Shown here one piece after another: positions 7,812-16,785 of a stretch of DNA of 64,000 nucleotides. Below the pieces are notes generated by a model, which did not search any database, was not told the origin of the DNA, and was given only the letters and a program-made list of their open reading frames with translations. Every line of letters starts with the position of its first letter. Positions within the stretch are counted from its first letter, which is position 1. The position numbers were made by a program, and so were the translations under genes. Origin of the DNA: Limnobaculum zhutongyuii (GTDB taxonomy: Bacteria > Pseudomonadota > Gammaproteobacteria > Enterobacterales > Enterobacteriaceae); assembly GCF_004295645.1 (NCBI RefSeq), contig NZ_CP034752.1:930001-994000 (forward strand), in the 5' to 3' direction.

Positions 7812-10409
7812 TTATTGGCATTGACCGGTTAATACTATCAGCGGTTTGTCAGTATCTTGTTGTGACAGGTCATAATGTAATTGGCATTGCTGGTTGGGCT
7901 GTGTTCCCCAGCGGACGATAAGATACCCATCGGTATTATCTGAACGAAGATAAGCCTGATTGCCCTGACCGACCATACCAATAACCTTATCCTGCTGATC
8001 ATACACATCGGCTCCCATGGGAATAGGTTCACTTCCTTCAGGCTGCTGTATTGTGATTAACAGAGCATATCCTGATACCGTTTTAAAATTCACTTTTACG
8101 GTGGCGCCAGCATAAGGAGCTATGCGTTTCTGTGCATCCTGCAATTCGCTATGGCTGTTCATCCCTTCGGGGTCCAGTGCGATAGTATTGTAGCGATAAG
8201 GCGTTAATGCCGGGACTAAAGCATAGCCAAAACTATCAATTTGGGCACCTTGTCCACCCATCACTCTGGCACCCTTAGCACCTTTAGCTTCAACCAGTGC
8301 AAAGGTATCTCCAACATAGGGACCAAGGGTAAGACCTCCACTATGTAATGCCATTGCGCCCTGAACAGAACCCGATGCTTGCCAGTAATCACTGGCGGTT
8401 GAGGCAGATGCTCCCAGTGTGGCAACAGAACTGCGGGTCTGTAAGCTACCATTCCATACTGTCTGGTGCTGGTGGCTGTCAGTGGAGACATTCACGCCAT
8501 AGCTAATGTCTCGTTTTTCGCCCATGGTTCCGGATAACGAGGTCTGATAAGCGGTTCCCGAATTACCTGAACGATTCAACGTGCCGGTAAGGATTGGCGC
8601 ATAAGAGCTTCGTCCCAGCGGGATGGAGATAGAGAATGCGGTGTTAGTTTCCGAGGCGCTATTGTTATCATTTTGGCTGTAGCCCTCGCTGTTAGTGTAG
8701 GGGCTATTAAAGTAGCCACCATTATGTGTTCGGGCGACCGACAGATTAAATGAAACACCATTCTGGAACACTTTGGAGTATCCAAGCTGTAATTGCTTAT
8801 CCCGGGCTTTTCCTCCGCGATAGTTTTGAGTTGAAGCGGAAAGATAGATATTGCCAGCCCAGTCGAGAGACTGATTGATGGAGCCTTCAAGACGAGATTT
8901 CTGCATATAGGTCGATGACTGCCAGTCATCTCCCGATTTTTCGGCCTGACGAACGCCCAGTACATCGTTTAATTCACGATAGCCATTGGTGGAGTACTGA
9001 TATCCACCGATGGAGAGAGTCGTGTTGGTTGGGCTGTAGGTTTTACTGTAGGAAAGATGAAGCATCCAGCCGGATTGGTCATTGCTATTTGGTAGCTGAG
9101 CGCGGGAATAGGTGGCATCCAGGCCAAATGCACCTAACTGGCTGGTATAAACGCCACCAAGCATGGTGGCCTGATAGCCATCCGCTAAACGAAATGCGCT
9201 GTTGGCGGTGATGGCGTTACTGATACCGCGGCGATAGCTGGCTTCACCAAACAGGTCGCTATCCCCAACGTAACGAGTTTTTCCCACTACCAGAGAGTAG
9301 CGTGAAATATTGGGTCGCAGTGATTCGGCTACCGCAGAAAAGGGTACCCGAAATGTACTCACGCTGCCGTCGGCTTCCGTCACGCTAACGTCCAGATCGC
9401 CGGCATAGTTGGTGGCGTTTAAATCATTAATCTCAAAAGGGCCCGGGGCTACCGTTGACTGATAGATAATATTCTCACCCTGACGAATAACTACATTAGC
9501 ATTGGTTTTGGCAATACCATGTACCGACGGAGCATAGCCACGCTGCGATTCCGGCAACATACGGTCGTCAGAAGCCAGTTCAAGCCCACGATAACCTAAA
9601 CCAGAAAAATAACGCCCGCTGGTAAAACCTTCACCAAGCATCATTTCACTGCCTAAGGGTTCTATCGCACGCTGCACATAACGACGTGTTGTGGTGAAGC
9701 GACTTTCCTGACCGGTCTGATTGTTATAAAAAGATTGTTGACGATAGCGCCATAATCCTAAGTTGGCACCGGCATTGATGTTGGCGTAGGTAGAGTCCAG
9801 ATCGCTGGCGGCACTATTCTTATAGGCGACGTGATACTGATTCAGGCTATAGTTAACAAAACCAATAGTTTCTCCGCTGGAGAGCGATTCCGGGCTGATA
9901 TAGCCTCGTGGACGATGGTTCATTAACTTTTTCGGAATGCTTAAATTCAGACGTAATTCAGTAAACTGAAAATGACTGCTGGCACCGTCAATTTGTTGCT
10001 CGGGAATAACACAGTCATTCTCATTTGTTGCATTCTGAGTATTTTCATCAATGGAAGAATCGCGAACACCGGTTTTGATTAGTAGTTCTCTGGATAAACA
10101 GGGCAAAACTTTATTGTTGTCTGTACTGACAAAAGTAACATTATTACTGCCAACAAATACGTTGTTGAGATAAATATCTACCTGATACTGCCCCGGAACA
10201 ATGCTTTCTACTTTATTGAAACGAGAGATGTCCGGTATTACCAGATTACTGCCTTTAAGCAGGGATTCGTCAAAGCTGTATTCATCATCACTGATATCAA
10301 GCTGTGGCGCATTGGCATAGGATACCGGGGTATATGTCAGCCCTGTTATCAATGATAACAACAGACTATGTTGTGTGACCCGGTGAGCGTATTTGGTTAA
10401 ATAATCCAT
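7812..10409 (-). CDS. Fimbrial outer-membrane usher (FimD/PapC family)
   Basis: This 865-residue usher is the outer-membrane pore that assembles chaperone-bound pilins. After a long signal peptide (ending about YTPVSYANA) comes the N-terminal chaperone-binding domain (FDESLLKGSNLVIPDISRF, GQYQVDIYLNN). The 24-strand beta barrel contains a plug (PGPFEINDLNATNYAGDLDV) and the family block MLPESQRGYAP. Two C-terminal domains follow (GMNSHSELQDAQKRIAPYAG, and PMGADVYDQQDKVIGMVGQG, ending in a Cys-containing QCQLHYDL segment). Length is within the usual 800-870. It lies 35 bases after the first chaperone and overlaps or abuts the adhesin gene. The ATG at 10409 starts the signal peptide. It is intact although both genes flanking it are frameshifted. 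Confidence 0.93.
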   Translation of the reverse strand: MDYLTKYAHRVTQHSLLLSLITGLTYTPVSYANAPQLDISDDEYSFDESLLKGSNLVIPDISRFNKVESIVPGQYQVDIYLNNVFVGSNNVTFVSTDNNKVLPCLSRELLIKTGVRDSSIDENTQNATNENDCVIPEQQIDGASSHFQFTELRLNLSIPKKLMNHRPRGYISPESLSSGETIGFVNYSLNQYHVAYKNSAASDLDSTYANINAGANLGLWRYRQQSFYNNQTGQESRFTTTRRYVQRAIEPLGSEMMLGEGFTSGRYFSGLGYRGLELASDDRMLPESQRGYAPSVHGIAKTNANVVIRQGENIIYQSTVAPGPFEINDLNATNYAGDLDVSVTEADGSVSTFRVPFSAVAESLRPNISRYSLVVGKTRYVGDSDLFGEASYRRGISNAITANSAFRLADGYQATMLGGVYTSQLGAFGLDATYSRAQLPNSNDQSGWMLHLSYSKTYSPTNTTLSIGGYQYSTNGYRELNDVLGVRQAEKSGDDWQSSTYMQKSRLEGSINQSLDWAGNIYLSASTQNYRGGKARDKQLQLGYSKVFQNGVSFNLSVARTHNGGYFNSPYTNSEGYSQNDNNSASETNTAFSISIPLGRSSYAPILTGTLNRSGNSGTAYQTSLSGTMGEKRDISYGVNVSTDSHQHQTVWNGSLQTRSSVATLGASASTASDYWQASGSVQGAMALHSGGLTLGPYVGDTFALVEAKGAKGARVMGGQGAQIDSFGYALVPALTPYRYNTIALDPEGMNSHSELQDAQKRIAPYAGATVKVNFKTVSGYALLITIQQPEGSEPIPMGADVYDQQDKVIGMVGQGNQAYLRSDNTDGYLIVRWGTQPNQQCQLHYDLSQQDTDKPLIVLTGQCQ

Positions 10410-10444
10410 CGTCTCGTCTCTACACTTCCTGTGTAGTTGGGCAA

Positions 10445-11186
10445 TCAGAATTGATACTTGCCTTTGATTTCAACACCGTAATCATTTACCAATTTATACT
10501 GGAGAACGGATGAGTTATTCACGTTAATAGACGATTTTATCGGCCAGGATATCTCTGATTTAGGCGCAACCATGGTGACATCCGGGACATTGACGGATTT
10601 ACCGGCCGTAGTGATAGTGGCCTGAGTAAAATTAGCGTGATAGGCGGTTGGATTATTCACCACCAGATGCATTTTCCCCTGAATTTTTTTCACTGAAAAA
10701 ATCAGTTCATCACTAATTTTGTCTGACGATCCGGGTAATGAGTCGGGGCGATAAAAAACCTTGAGTCGATTAGAGACTAAAAGGAGTAATTTATTTTTAT
10801 CTTTATCCGCTGACTTAACTGACGGAATTTGCTGAAAGTTAAAATAGAATACCGATTCGCGATCCAGCGGCAATCCTGCACCCGTAAACATTAATCGGAC
10901 AGCCTGACCTGAAGTTGGGTTCCATACGAAACACTTGTGGTGTAGCGACAAAAGGCGCATCGGCTGTTGTTGGGGTTGAACGCGGGTTATTAATATCCAG
11001 CCAAATTTGTACCAGATTAGGATGAGGGTCCTGATTGGTAAACTGCAACGTCTTTTCTTTAGCAGAAGCGGGATAGATGATGCGGTTACCATTCATGATA
11101 ACGCTTGCATGACTATATTGGCTGATGACCAAGGCGCACAGTAATAATGCTCTGCTGCGCTTTAATAATCGGTAGAGTAACGACAT
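10445..11186 (-). pseudogene. Periplasmic fimbrial chaperone (PapD/FimC family), frameshifted
   Basis: The upstream frame begins MSLLYRLLKRSRALLLCALV (signal peptide) and carries the first half of a pilus chaperone: SVIMNGNRIIYPASAKEKTL, then APFVATPQVFRMEPN. It breaks at about 10913. The +1 frame continues with SGQAVRLMFTGAGLPLDRES, VFYFNFQQIP, RLKVFYRP (anchoring Lys) and a complete second domain ending at 10445. The family consensus across the break is FRMEPN-(S/Q)GQ-x-(V/L)R, so one extra base in the AACTTCAGG stretch explains it. Together the product would be about 246 residues, normal for the family. It would serve the major pilin just upstream. With the shift, its product would be truncated within the first domain and non-functional, unless the second chaperone substitutes. 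Confidence 0.8.
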
Positions 11187-11284
11187 TGCTTTGCTTCCTG
11201 TAAAGAAATATCACGTGATTAATTCCGGGGAATCCTGCGAAAGTTATTCTCGCTCTTACCCCGGAACAAATATTTGACGGTTAT

Positions 11285-11818
11285 TTATGGATAAGTAATC
11301 GCGTATTGCGCACTGGTAATCACGGAACCGGCAGAGACCGAAGTGCTCTCAGCATAGTATTGTGCGGTCAGCTCTTGAGATGTAGAGGTTGCACCACTGG
11401 CCAATGTCATTGCTGTAGTTGTGGCAAATCCGGAAGTGAAGTCCAGAGGGGTGGAACCATTGGAATCGAGCAAATTAATGGAAACATCGGTAGCGCTACC
11501 GGTATTACCTAAGTTACCGTTAGCGGTCACATTGTTAGCCAGGAAAACGGTTTTAATTGTTGTTGCTGTGCCTTCAGATGTACAACCTGTCAGATTTACC
11601 GTGAATTTAGTCGCGCCAGCAGTGCCGCCCTGAACAGCTAATGCGCTGGCTGGAACCGTTGGCAGTAAGATCATAGGGTTACTTGAAATACCATTGATAT
11701 CAACGGTACAGGTTTGAGTACTGACTTCACCCAAAAATTTAACCGTATTATTGGCACTGACTGATGCTGCATAGGTGAGTGAAAGAGTCGTTAAAGCGAT
11801 AAGCGTTGCTTTTTTCAT
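11285..11818 (-). CDS. Major fimbrial subunit (FimA-like pilin)
   Basis: This 177-residue pilin has a signal peptide (MKKATLIALTTLSLTYAASV-SA), a donor-strand segment (NNTVKFLGEV), and two Cys that form the pilin disulfide (STQTCTVDING and NLTGCTSEGT). The protein is Thr/Ser/Ala-rich and ends QYAITYP, with the conserved penultimate-type Tyr near the C-terminus. It is the first gene of the operon and polymerises into the shaft. A 98-base gap before the chaperone is usual for fimbrial operons, where pilin mRNA is more abundant. The 413 bases upstream are very AT-rich and hold the promoter. Confidence 0.92.
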   Translation of the reverse strand: MKKATLIALTTLSLTYAASVSANNTVKFLGEVSTQTCTVDINGISSNPMILLPTVPASALAVQGGTAGATKFTVNLTGCTSEGTATTIKTVFLANNVTANGNLGNTGSATDVSINLLDSNGSTPLDFTSGFATTTAMTLASGATSTSQELTAQYYAESTSVSAGSVITSAQYAITYP

Positions 11819-12231
11819 ATTTTAAGTCCCTTTAATTAGGTAGCTAATAGTTTGTTGATTAAATATGAGATAGCTTTATTTTTAATAAATTATAAATAAA
11901 GCTAATCTGTTTTTGAAAAAAAATTCATCCCTTTAGCTGAGCAGGGTATTAATCGCACAGTATATTTCAATAAACTATTGAGTTATTGGTGTATATGATG
12001 GTTTCATGAGAAATAATACACTATGGATATGGTGCTTTCTATATATTATTTAATCATTTAAAGCGTTGCTATTGTATATTATTGTTTTTTATGTGATTAA
12101 ATTTAGTTTTGATATGGTAAAAATTTGGTAATTACCAGAAAGTGTTATTTTTTAAGTGTGGCTTTGTCTTATATCGATAAGGTTTTTTTATTTTAAATGA
12201 TAATTAATCTTAGTTTTATATAAGTTGTTGC
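11819..12231. other. AT-rich fimbrial promoter region
   Basis: This strongly AT-rich spacer lies between mutH and the pilin gene, both on the minus strand, and must contain the fimbrial promoter. I looked for inverted repeats that could flank an invertible fim-type switch and for a linked recombinase gene and saw neither. AT-richness suggests H-NS silencing (inference). A small dyad CTTAT-ATCG-ATAAG lies at 12168-12181, near the end of mutH. Confidence 0.5.
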
Positions 12232-12918
12232 TTATATTTTAAAGTGTTTTGATAATAGTGTTGCGGTGAATTCTTTTTTCAAATAAAACCCACGAGGCAG
12301 AGTGGTAATGGGTTGCCCAAATTCACCAATGGCTTCTGTTAAGGCCCGGCTATTGGCAGCTTTAGGGCGTATTTGTAATATTTCTCCATGGCGAGCGGTT
12401 ATTGATTCCACTTTGCCTAACACAATTAAGTCCATTAGCTCTTCCCAATCGCGTCTTAGCTGTTGCTCTTCATGGATATCCGGACTCCATAATAAAGCGG
12501 TTCCTACACGGCGCTGAGCTAAGGGCTTATTCCGTTCTCCCTCTACTGGTACCCACAGCACCCTACGCAGTTTTTTACGCAGATAGCTATTCTCCCAGGT
12601 AATACCGATATTACCGATAAGAGGCGCTACACAAACAAAGGTTGTTTCCAGCGGTTTGCCTTGGGCATTAACAGGAATAGTTTTTAATTCCACTCCCAGA
12701 TGTGGGAAGTCTTGTTCTGCTTTGCTACCAGCGCAGGCACCAAGATAGTGTTCCAGCAGCATCCCAACCCAGCCTTTGTCCCGTTTCAGATTTTCCGGAA
12801 TAGGTAATCCAGCGGCCTCTGCCAGTTCTTTCATGGTATAACCCGCCAGTGCGAGAGCACGCTGGTATAGCTGCTGTTCGCTATCAGGAGTGTTAGGTGG
12901 CAGTAGATTGTTGTACAT
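12232..12918 (-). CDS. mutH: DNA mismatch repair endonuclease MutH
   Basis: This 228-residue protein nicks the unmethylated strand at hemimethylated GATC sites once MutS and MutL have recognised a mismatch. The restriction-enzyme-like active site D70...E77-x-K79 is present (DFPHLGVELKT), at the same numbers as in E. coli. The basic C-terminus (RGFYLKKEF) is also conserved. The ATG at 12918 is preferred over the TTG one codon earlier. It is divergent from rppH, as in E. coli, with the DARS2-like region between. Downstream, the E. coli genes ygdQ, ygdR and tas are replaced by a fimbrial operon. Confidence 0.96.
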   Translation of the reverse strand: MYNNLLPPNTPDSEQQLYQRALALAGYTMKELAEAAGLPIPENLKRDKGWVGMLLEHYLGACAGSKAEQDFPHLGVELKTIPVNAQGKPLETTFVCVAPLIGNIGITWENSYLRKKLRRVLWVPVEGERNKPLAQRRVGTALLWSPDIHEEQQLRRDWEELMDLIVLGKVESITARHGEILQIRPKAANSRALTEAIGEFGQPITTLPRGFYLKKEFTATLLSKHFKI

Positions 12919-13125
12919 CAAAGGCCCATTTCTGTTTATTCAATTTTCTGTTCAATAATCAAACAATAATTTTCAGCAGATTTATCAGTCGTCAAATATC
13001 TGAGGATAACTATTATAATGACATGATTTATAAAATTATTTTTATTTTTTACTGACTAAGTTTATCTATCATATCGGAATTTATATGCGATAAGCCACCG
13101 ACAGTGAACAGGATCTTACACTATG

Positions 13126-13252
13126 TTATCCACAGCTTCCTTGGATAACTATAAAAATGCTCATTGTGGATACGGTTTTTTACCTTGACGAAAGGTTTTT
13201 TTTACGCATAAGCCGGGATATCGTTCAAGTTTTTATCAGGTGCTGTGGATAA
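13126..13252. promoter_or_regulatory. DARS2-like DnaA-reactivating site (DnaA box cluster)
   Basis: The mutH-rppH spacer (12919-13627) contains several DnaA boxes: perfect TTATCCACA at 13126-13134 (+), a weak inverted one (TTATCCAAG) at 13140-13148, GTATCCACA at 13165-13173 (-), perfect TTATCCACA at 13244-13252 (-), and ATATCCACA at 13442-13450 (+). In E. coli exactly this spacer holds DARS2, which converts DnaA-ADP to DnaA-ATP and whose core is three DnaA boxes within about 50 bp. The trio at 13126-13173 spans 48 bp. IHF and Fis sites are required in E. coli; I could not define them with confidence. No ORF of note lies in the spacer. Confidence 0.7.
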
Positions 13253-13627
13253 AAACGGCGGAGGACATTTTTTGTGCATGAATAAATTAGCGGATAGTAT
13301 AACGGTGAGTAAAGGGATTTATCTTGCTGTGTAAAACTCAATATTTTATTGAAATATAATAACATTAATGAATTTTAATTACTGTTGAAATAATGAGTTT
13401 AAGAAAGTTCTACCCACATTGTTATCTGGTTCTTCACATAGATATCCACAGTAAAAGTGAATAACCTGACGACTGGCAACACATTCCTGTTCATAACTTT
13501 GCGTATCGTGTCAAGTTATTCTCAGGTTGATTATCACACCTCAGACATAAAGCAGAGGTTTACCGCTTGTGCGTAGTATGAAACAATCAGACCATCTTTA
13601 AGATTTATGCTTATTTGAGGTAGTCCA

Positions 13628-14155
13628 GTGATCGATGATGATGGCTACCGCCCGAATGTTGGTATCGTAATTTGTAATAAACAAGGACAAGTTTTGTGGG
13701 CCAGACGTTTTGGTCAACATTCCTGGCAGTTTCCACAAGGGGGAATAAACCCCGGAGAAACGCCAGAACAGGCAATGTACCGAGAGCTTTTCGAGGAAGT
13801 TGGACTGAGTCGAAAAGATGTGCGGATCCTGAGTTATACACGAAACTGGTTACGATATAAGTTACCTAAACGTTTGGTGCGTTGGGATACCAAGCCCGTT
13901 TGTATTGGTCAGAAGCAAAAATGGTTTTTGTTACAGCTGTTAAGCAGTGAAGCAGATATCAATATGCAACGCAGTGGCACACCAGAGTTTGATGGCTGGC
14001 GCTGGGTTAGCTACTGGTATCCGGTTCGTCAGGTAGTCTCTTTTAAACGCGATGTTTACCGTCGGGTGATGAAAGAGTTCTCACCGGTCGTGATGTTATT
14101 GCAGGAAGCAAAACCTCAGCGAACACATCCTCCCCATCGCCGTAAAAAGGGATGA
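13628..14155 (+). CDS. rppH: RNA pyrophosphohydrolase RppH (Nudix)
   Basis: This 175-residue Nudix hydrolase removes pyrophosphate from the 5' end of transcripts and so triggers RNase E decay. The Nudix box GGINPGETPEQAMYRELFEE-VG (about residues 37-59) is complete with its REL-EE metal-binding core. The sequence is nearly identical to E. coli RppH up to the variable C-terminal tail. The start is GTG (13628), placed by homology (IDDDGYRPNVGIVICN). In E. coli ptsP and lgt follow. Here an intrinsic terminator follows directly and ptsP is absent, so rppH appears monocistronic. Confidence 0.96.
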   Translation: MIDDDGYRPNVGIVICNKQGQVLWARRFGQHSWQFPQGGINPGETPEQAMYRELFEEVGLSRKDVRILSYTRNWLRYKLPKRLVRWDTKPVCIGQKQKWFLLQLLSSEADINMQRSGTPEFDGWRWVSYWYPVRQVVSFKRDVYRRVMKEFSPVVMLLQEAKPQRTHPPHRRKKG

Positions 14156-14174
14156 GGGCAGGTGAATAAATTCG

Positions 14175-14208
14175 TTAGCCTCACAATCTCGTGGGGCTAA
14201 TTTATTTT
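14175..14208 (+). terminator. Intrinsic terminator after rppH
   Basis: A 10-bp stem TTAGCCTCAC / GTGGGGCTAA (one G-U pair) with a six-base loop, followed by TTTATTTT. Confidence 0.75.
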
Positions 14209-14389
14209 AGCCTGATGGGATAAGCGTTTGTCAGTTGATATGTTGAAAAGTAAATGAATGTGAATAACTTGCCTGTTCTGATGAATGTTTTCCCGGCTAT
14301 GGTATGATAGCCAGATTCGGACTTATATTAAGTCGAACAGTGTCAACTAAACCCCAATCCAATATTGAACTCGTACTAAATGGTGAGTG

Positions 14390-15268
14390 ATGAACTCTAA
14401 TTTCTTGGAATTTCCTAAATTTGACCCGGTCATTTTTTCTTTAGAACCAACATTACCCCTCTCTTTGCGCTGGTACGGCATGATGTATCTGATAGGGTTT
14501 GTTTTTGCCCTATGGCTGGCGAATCGCCGGGCTAAGCAGCCGGGCAGTGGCTGGACTAAAGATGAAGTTGAAACCATGCTGTATACCGGTTTCCTGGGTG
14601 TCTTCGTTGGTGGTCGATTAGGATACGTTCTGTTTTATGACTTCCCCAGCTTTTTAGCCAATCCACTGTATCTGTTTAAGGTATGGGAAGGCGGAATGTC
14701 ATTCCACGGTGGTTTACTGGGCGTGATTGCAGTGATGTTCTGGTTTGCTCACCGAACCAAACGCACTTTCTTTCAGGTTTCCGATTTTATCGCTCCGTTG
14801 ATTCCGTTTGGTTTAGGCGTTGGGCGTTTAGGCAACTTTATTAATGGTGAGTTGTGGGGACGAGTAACCGATTTCTCCTGGGCTATGCGCTTCCCTACTT
14901 CCAGAGCTGCGGATCAACTGTTTGCTGCTCAGAACCCTCAGTGGCTACCCTTTATGCAAGATGGGATGTTGCCACGCCACATGTCTCAACTGTACGAGAT
15001 GTGCCTGGAAGGTATCGTTCTGTTTGTGATTCTGAACCTGTTTATTCAGAAAAAACGCCCAATCGGTAGTGTGTCAGGTCTGTTCCTGATTGGTTATGGT
15101 TCATTCCGTTTCATTATTGAATTCTTCCGCCAGCCGGATGCTCAACTGGGGTTGTTTAGTAACTTCTTCAGTATGGGGCAATTACTCTCTTTACCAATGA
15201 TCATTATCGGTATTTTGATGATGGTTTGGGCGTACCGCCGTCCGCAGACTTCGAAACAACAAGCATAG
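14390..15268 (+). CDS. lgt: Prolipoprotein diacylglyceryl transferase Lgt
   Basis: This 292-residue inner-membrane protein with seven predicted transmembrane segments transfers diacylglycerol from phosphatidylglycerol to the lipobox Cys of prolipoproteins. The Lgt signature GRLGNFINGELWGR and the essential His in MSFHGG are present. Two in-frame starts are adjacent (GTG 14387, ATG 14390); the ATG with GGTGAG before it is preferred. A TATGAT -10-like element lies at 14303-14308, consistent with its own promoter now that ptsP is not upstream. thyA follows 7 bases later. Its substrates in this window include the lipoproteins at 31577, 36792 and 41437. Confidence 0.96.
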   Translation: MNSNFLEFPKFDPVIFSLEPTLPLSLRWYGMMYLIGFVFALWLANRRAKQPGSGWTKDEVETMLYTGFLGVFVGGRLGYVLFYDFPSFLANPLYLFKVWEGGMSFHGGLLGVIAVMFWFAHRTKRTFFQVSDFIAPLIPFGLGVGRLGNFINGELWGRVTDFSWAMRFPTSRAADQLFAAQNPQWLPFMQDGMLPRHMSQLYEMCLEGIVLFVILNLFIQKKRPIGSVSGLFLIGYGSFRFIIEFFRQPDAQLGLFSNFFSMGQLLSLPMIIIGILMMVWAYRRPQTSKQQA

Positions 15269-15275
15269 GATAACC

Positions 15276-16070
15276 ATGAAACAGTATCTGGAATTAATGC
15301 AAAAAGTCCTGAATGAGGGCACAAATAAATCTGACCGCACCGGTACCGGTACGCTGTCGATCTTTGGTCATCAGATGCGTTTCAATTTGCAGGATGGTTT
15401 TCCGCTGGTGACCACCAAGCGTTGCCATATTCGCTCTATTATTCATGAATTGTTATGGTTCCTGAAAGGTGAAACTAACGTTGCTTATCTGCATGAAAAT
15501 AATGTCTCTATTTGGGATGAATGGGCAGATGATAACGGGGATTTAGGGCCAGTTTATGGTAAGCAATGGCGCGCCTGGGGTGCGGCAGATGGTCGTCAGA
15601 TTGACCAAATCACTAAAGTGGTTGAACAGCTGAAACAAGATCCGGACTCGCGCCGCATTATTGTTTCTGCCTGGAACGTTGGTGAGTTAGATCAAATGGC
15701 ACTGGCTCCTTGCCATGCCTTCTTCCAGTTTTATGTGGCGGATGGCAAGTTATCCTGTCAGCTTTACCAGCGTTCTTGTGACGTATTCCTGGGTTTACCA
15801 TTTAATATCGCCAGCTATGCATTACTGGTTCATATGATGGCGCAGCAGTGCGATCTGGAAGTGGGGGACTTCGTCTGGACCGGTGGGGATACCCATCTGT
15901 ATATGAACCATATGGAACAAACTCATTTGCAGCTTAGTCGTGAGCCGCGAGCGTTGCCTAAACTGGTGATTAAACGCAAACCAGCCTCTATTTTTGATTA
16001 TCAGTTTGATGATTTTGAGATTGAAGGTTATGACCCGCATCCGGGAATTAAGGCGCCGGTGGCGATTTAA
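15276..16070 (+). CDS. thyA: Thymidylate synthase ThyA
   Basis: This 264-residue enzyme methylates dUMP to dTMP using methylene-tetrahydrofolate. The catalytic Cys146 lies in LAPCHAFFQFYV, and the phosphate-binding Arg residues are in RTGTGTLSIFG and DSRRIIVSAWN; GDTHLYMNH is near the C-terminus. Length is the same as in E. coli (264). It is co-transcribed with lgt and followed by a strong terminator. Confidence 0.97.
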   Translation: MKQYLELMQKVLNEGTNKSDRTGTGTLSIFGHQMRFNLQDGFPLVTTKRCHIRSIIHELLWFLKGETNVAYLHENNVSIWDEWADDNGDLGPVYGKQWRAWGAADGRQIDQITKVVEQLKQDPDSRRIIVSAWNVGELDQMALAPCHAFFQFYVADGKLSCQLYQRSCDVFLGLPFNIASYALLVHMMAQQCDLEVGDFVWTGGDTHLYMNHMEQTHLQLSREPRALPKLVIKRKPASIFDYQFDDFEIEGYDPHPGIKAPVAI

Positions 16071-16096
16071 GTAATAAATTAGTTCATCAATAATCT

Positions 16097-16132
16097 ATCC
16101 CCGATATGGCAAGCCCTGTCGGGGATTTTTTT
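16097..16132 (+). terminator. Intrinsic terminator after thyA
   Basis: ATCCCCGA (16097-16104) pairs with TCGGGGAT (16119-16126), followed by a run of seven T. Confidence 0.88.
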
Positions 16133-16263
16133 ATCCAATTTATTGCGATATGGCTCGAAAGTTTATTTAACCATCATGTTGTTGCATTGATATATCTGGC
16201 GATGTCTCCCATCTTTTTTTCCTCCTTCTGTTGCCTTGTTTAAAACCGTTTTACCGTTGCGTT

Positions 16264-16785
16264 ATGAAACGATATTTACCTGATGGACAACAAGGTATGA
16301 CGCTAATTGAAATCCTACTGGTTATCGCCATTACGGCTATTCTCTCCGCGACGGGAATTTCCAGTTGGCAAAACTATCGACAGCGGGCGGTATTAGAGCA
16401 GAGCAGCGCGCGACTTCTGGCTTTTCTGACCAGAGCCCAGGCGGCGGCTAACTGGCGTAATCAGACTTATTTATTACAGGTAGGTAAGCAGGGAGCCAGA
16501 GGCTGTGTGGCTGCCAGTCAAACAAAGCGCAATGGTGAATGTGATACTGACAGTGGGCTACGTTTTGTTTTGCCAGAGCCGTCTCTTAATTTAGAGGTCA
16601 GCCATTCTGATATTGGTTTTGGATTTTATGGTATACGGAATACCGCAGGTACCGGGCATATTGTGGTATCTAATCAGGCAGGAAGAGTGAAAGTCATTCT
16701 GTCGGCTAAAGGACGATTACGTCGCTGTAGCGAAAGTATCAATGGTCAACAGCCCTATCTGCCAGGGCTCTCCCCATGCCAGTAG
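16264..16785 (+). CDS. ppdA: Prepilin peptidase-dependent protein PpdA (minor pseudopilin, GspH-like)
   Basis: This 173-residue type IV prepilin-like protein has a short basic leader (MKRYLPDGQQG), cleavage before MTLIEILLVIAITAIL with the required Glu5, and a single N-terminal hydrophobic helix. The globular part has a Cys pair (GCVAASQTKRNGECD) typical of GspH/FimT-type minor subunits. I chose the ATG at 16264, which gives a normal leader; the longer frame adds 11 residues. It heads the four-gene cluster ppdA-ppdB-ygdB-ppdC between thyA and recC, as in E. coli, where the products help prime pseudopilus or DNA-uptake pilus assembly. Prepilin peptidase and assembly ATPase genes are not in this window. 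Confidence 0.88.
   Translation: MKRYLPDGQQGMTLIEILLVIAITAILSATGISSWQNYRQRAVLEQSSARLLAFLTRAQAAANWRNQTYLLQVGKQGARGCVAASQTKRNGECDTDSGLRFVLPEPSLNLEVSHSDIGFGFYGIRNTAGTGHIVVSNQAGRVKVILSAKGRLRRCSESINGQQPYLPGLSPCQ

Noticed and set aside
11819..12231. An invertible fimbrial promoter switch
   Set aside because: I found no flanking inverted repeats and no fimB/fimE-type recombinase gene near the pilin.
13126..13450. The DnaA boxes as a replication origin
   Set aside because: No AT-rich 13-mer array, dnaA, gidA or mioC context is present. The mutH-rppH location fits DARS2.
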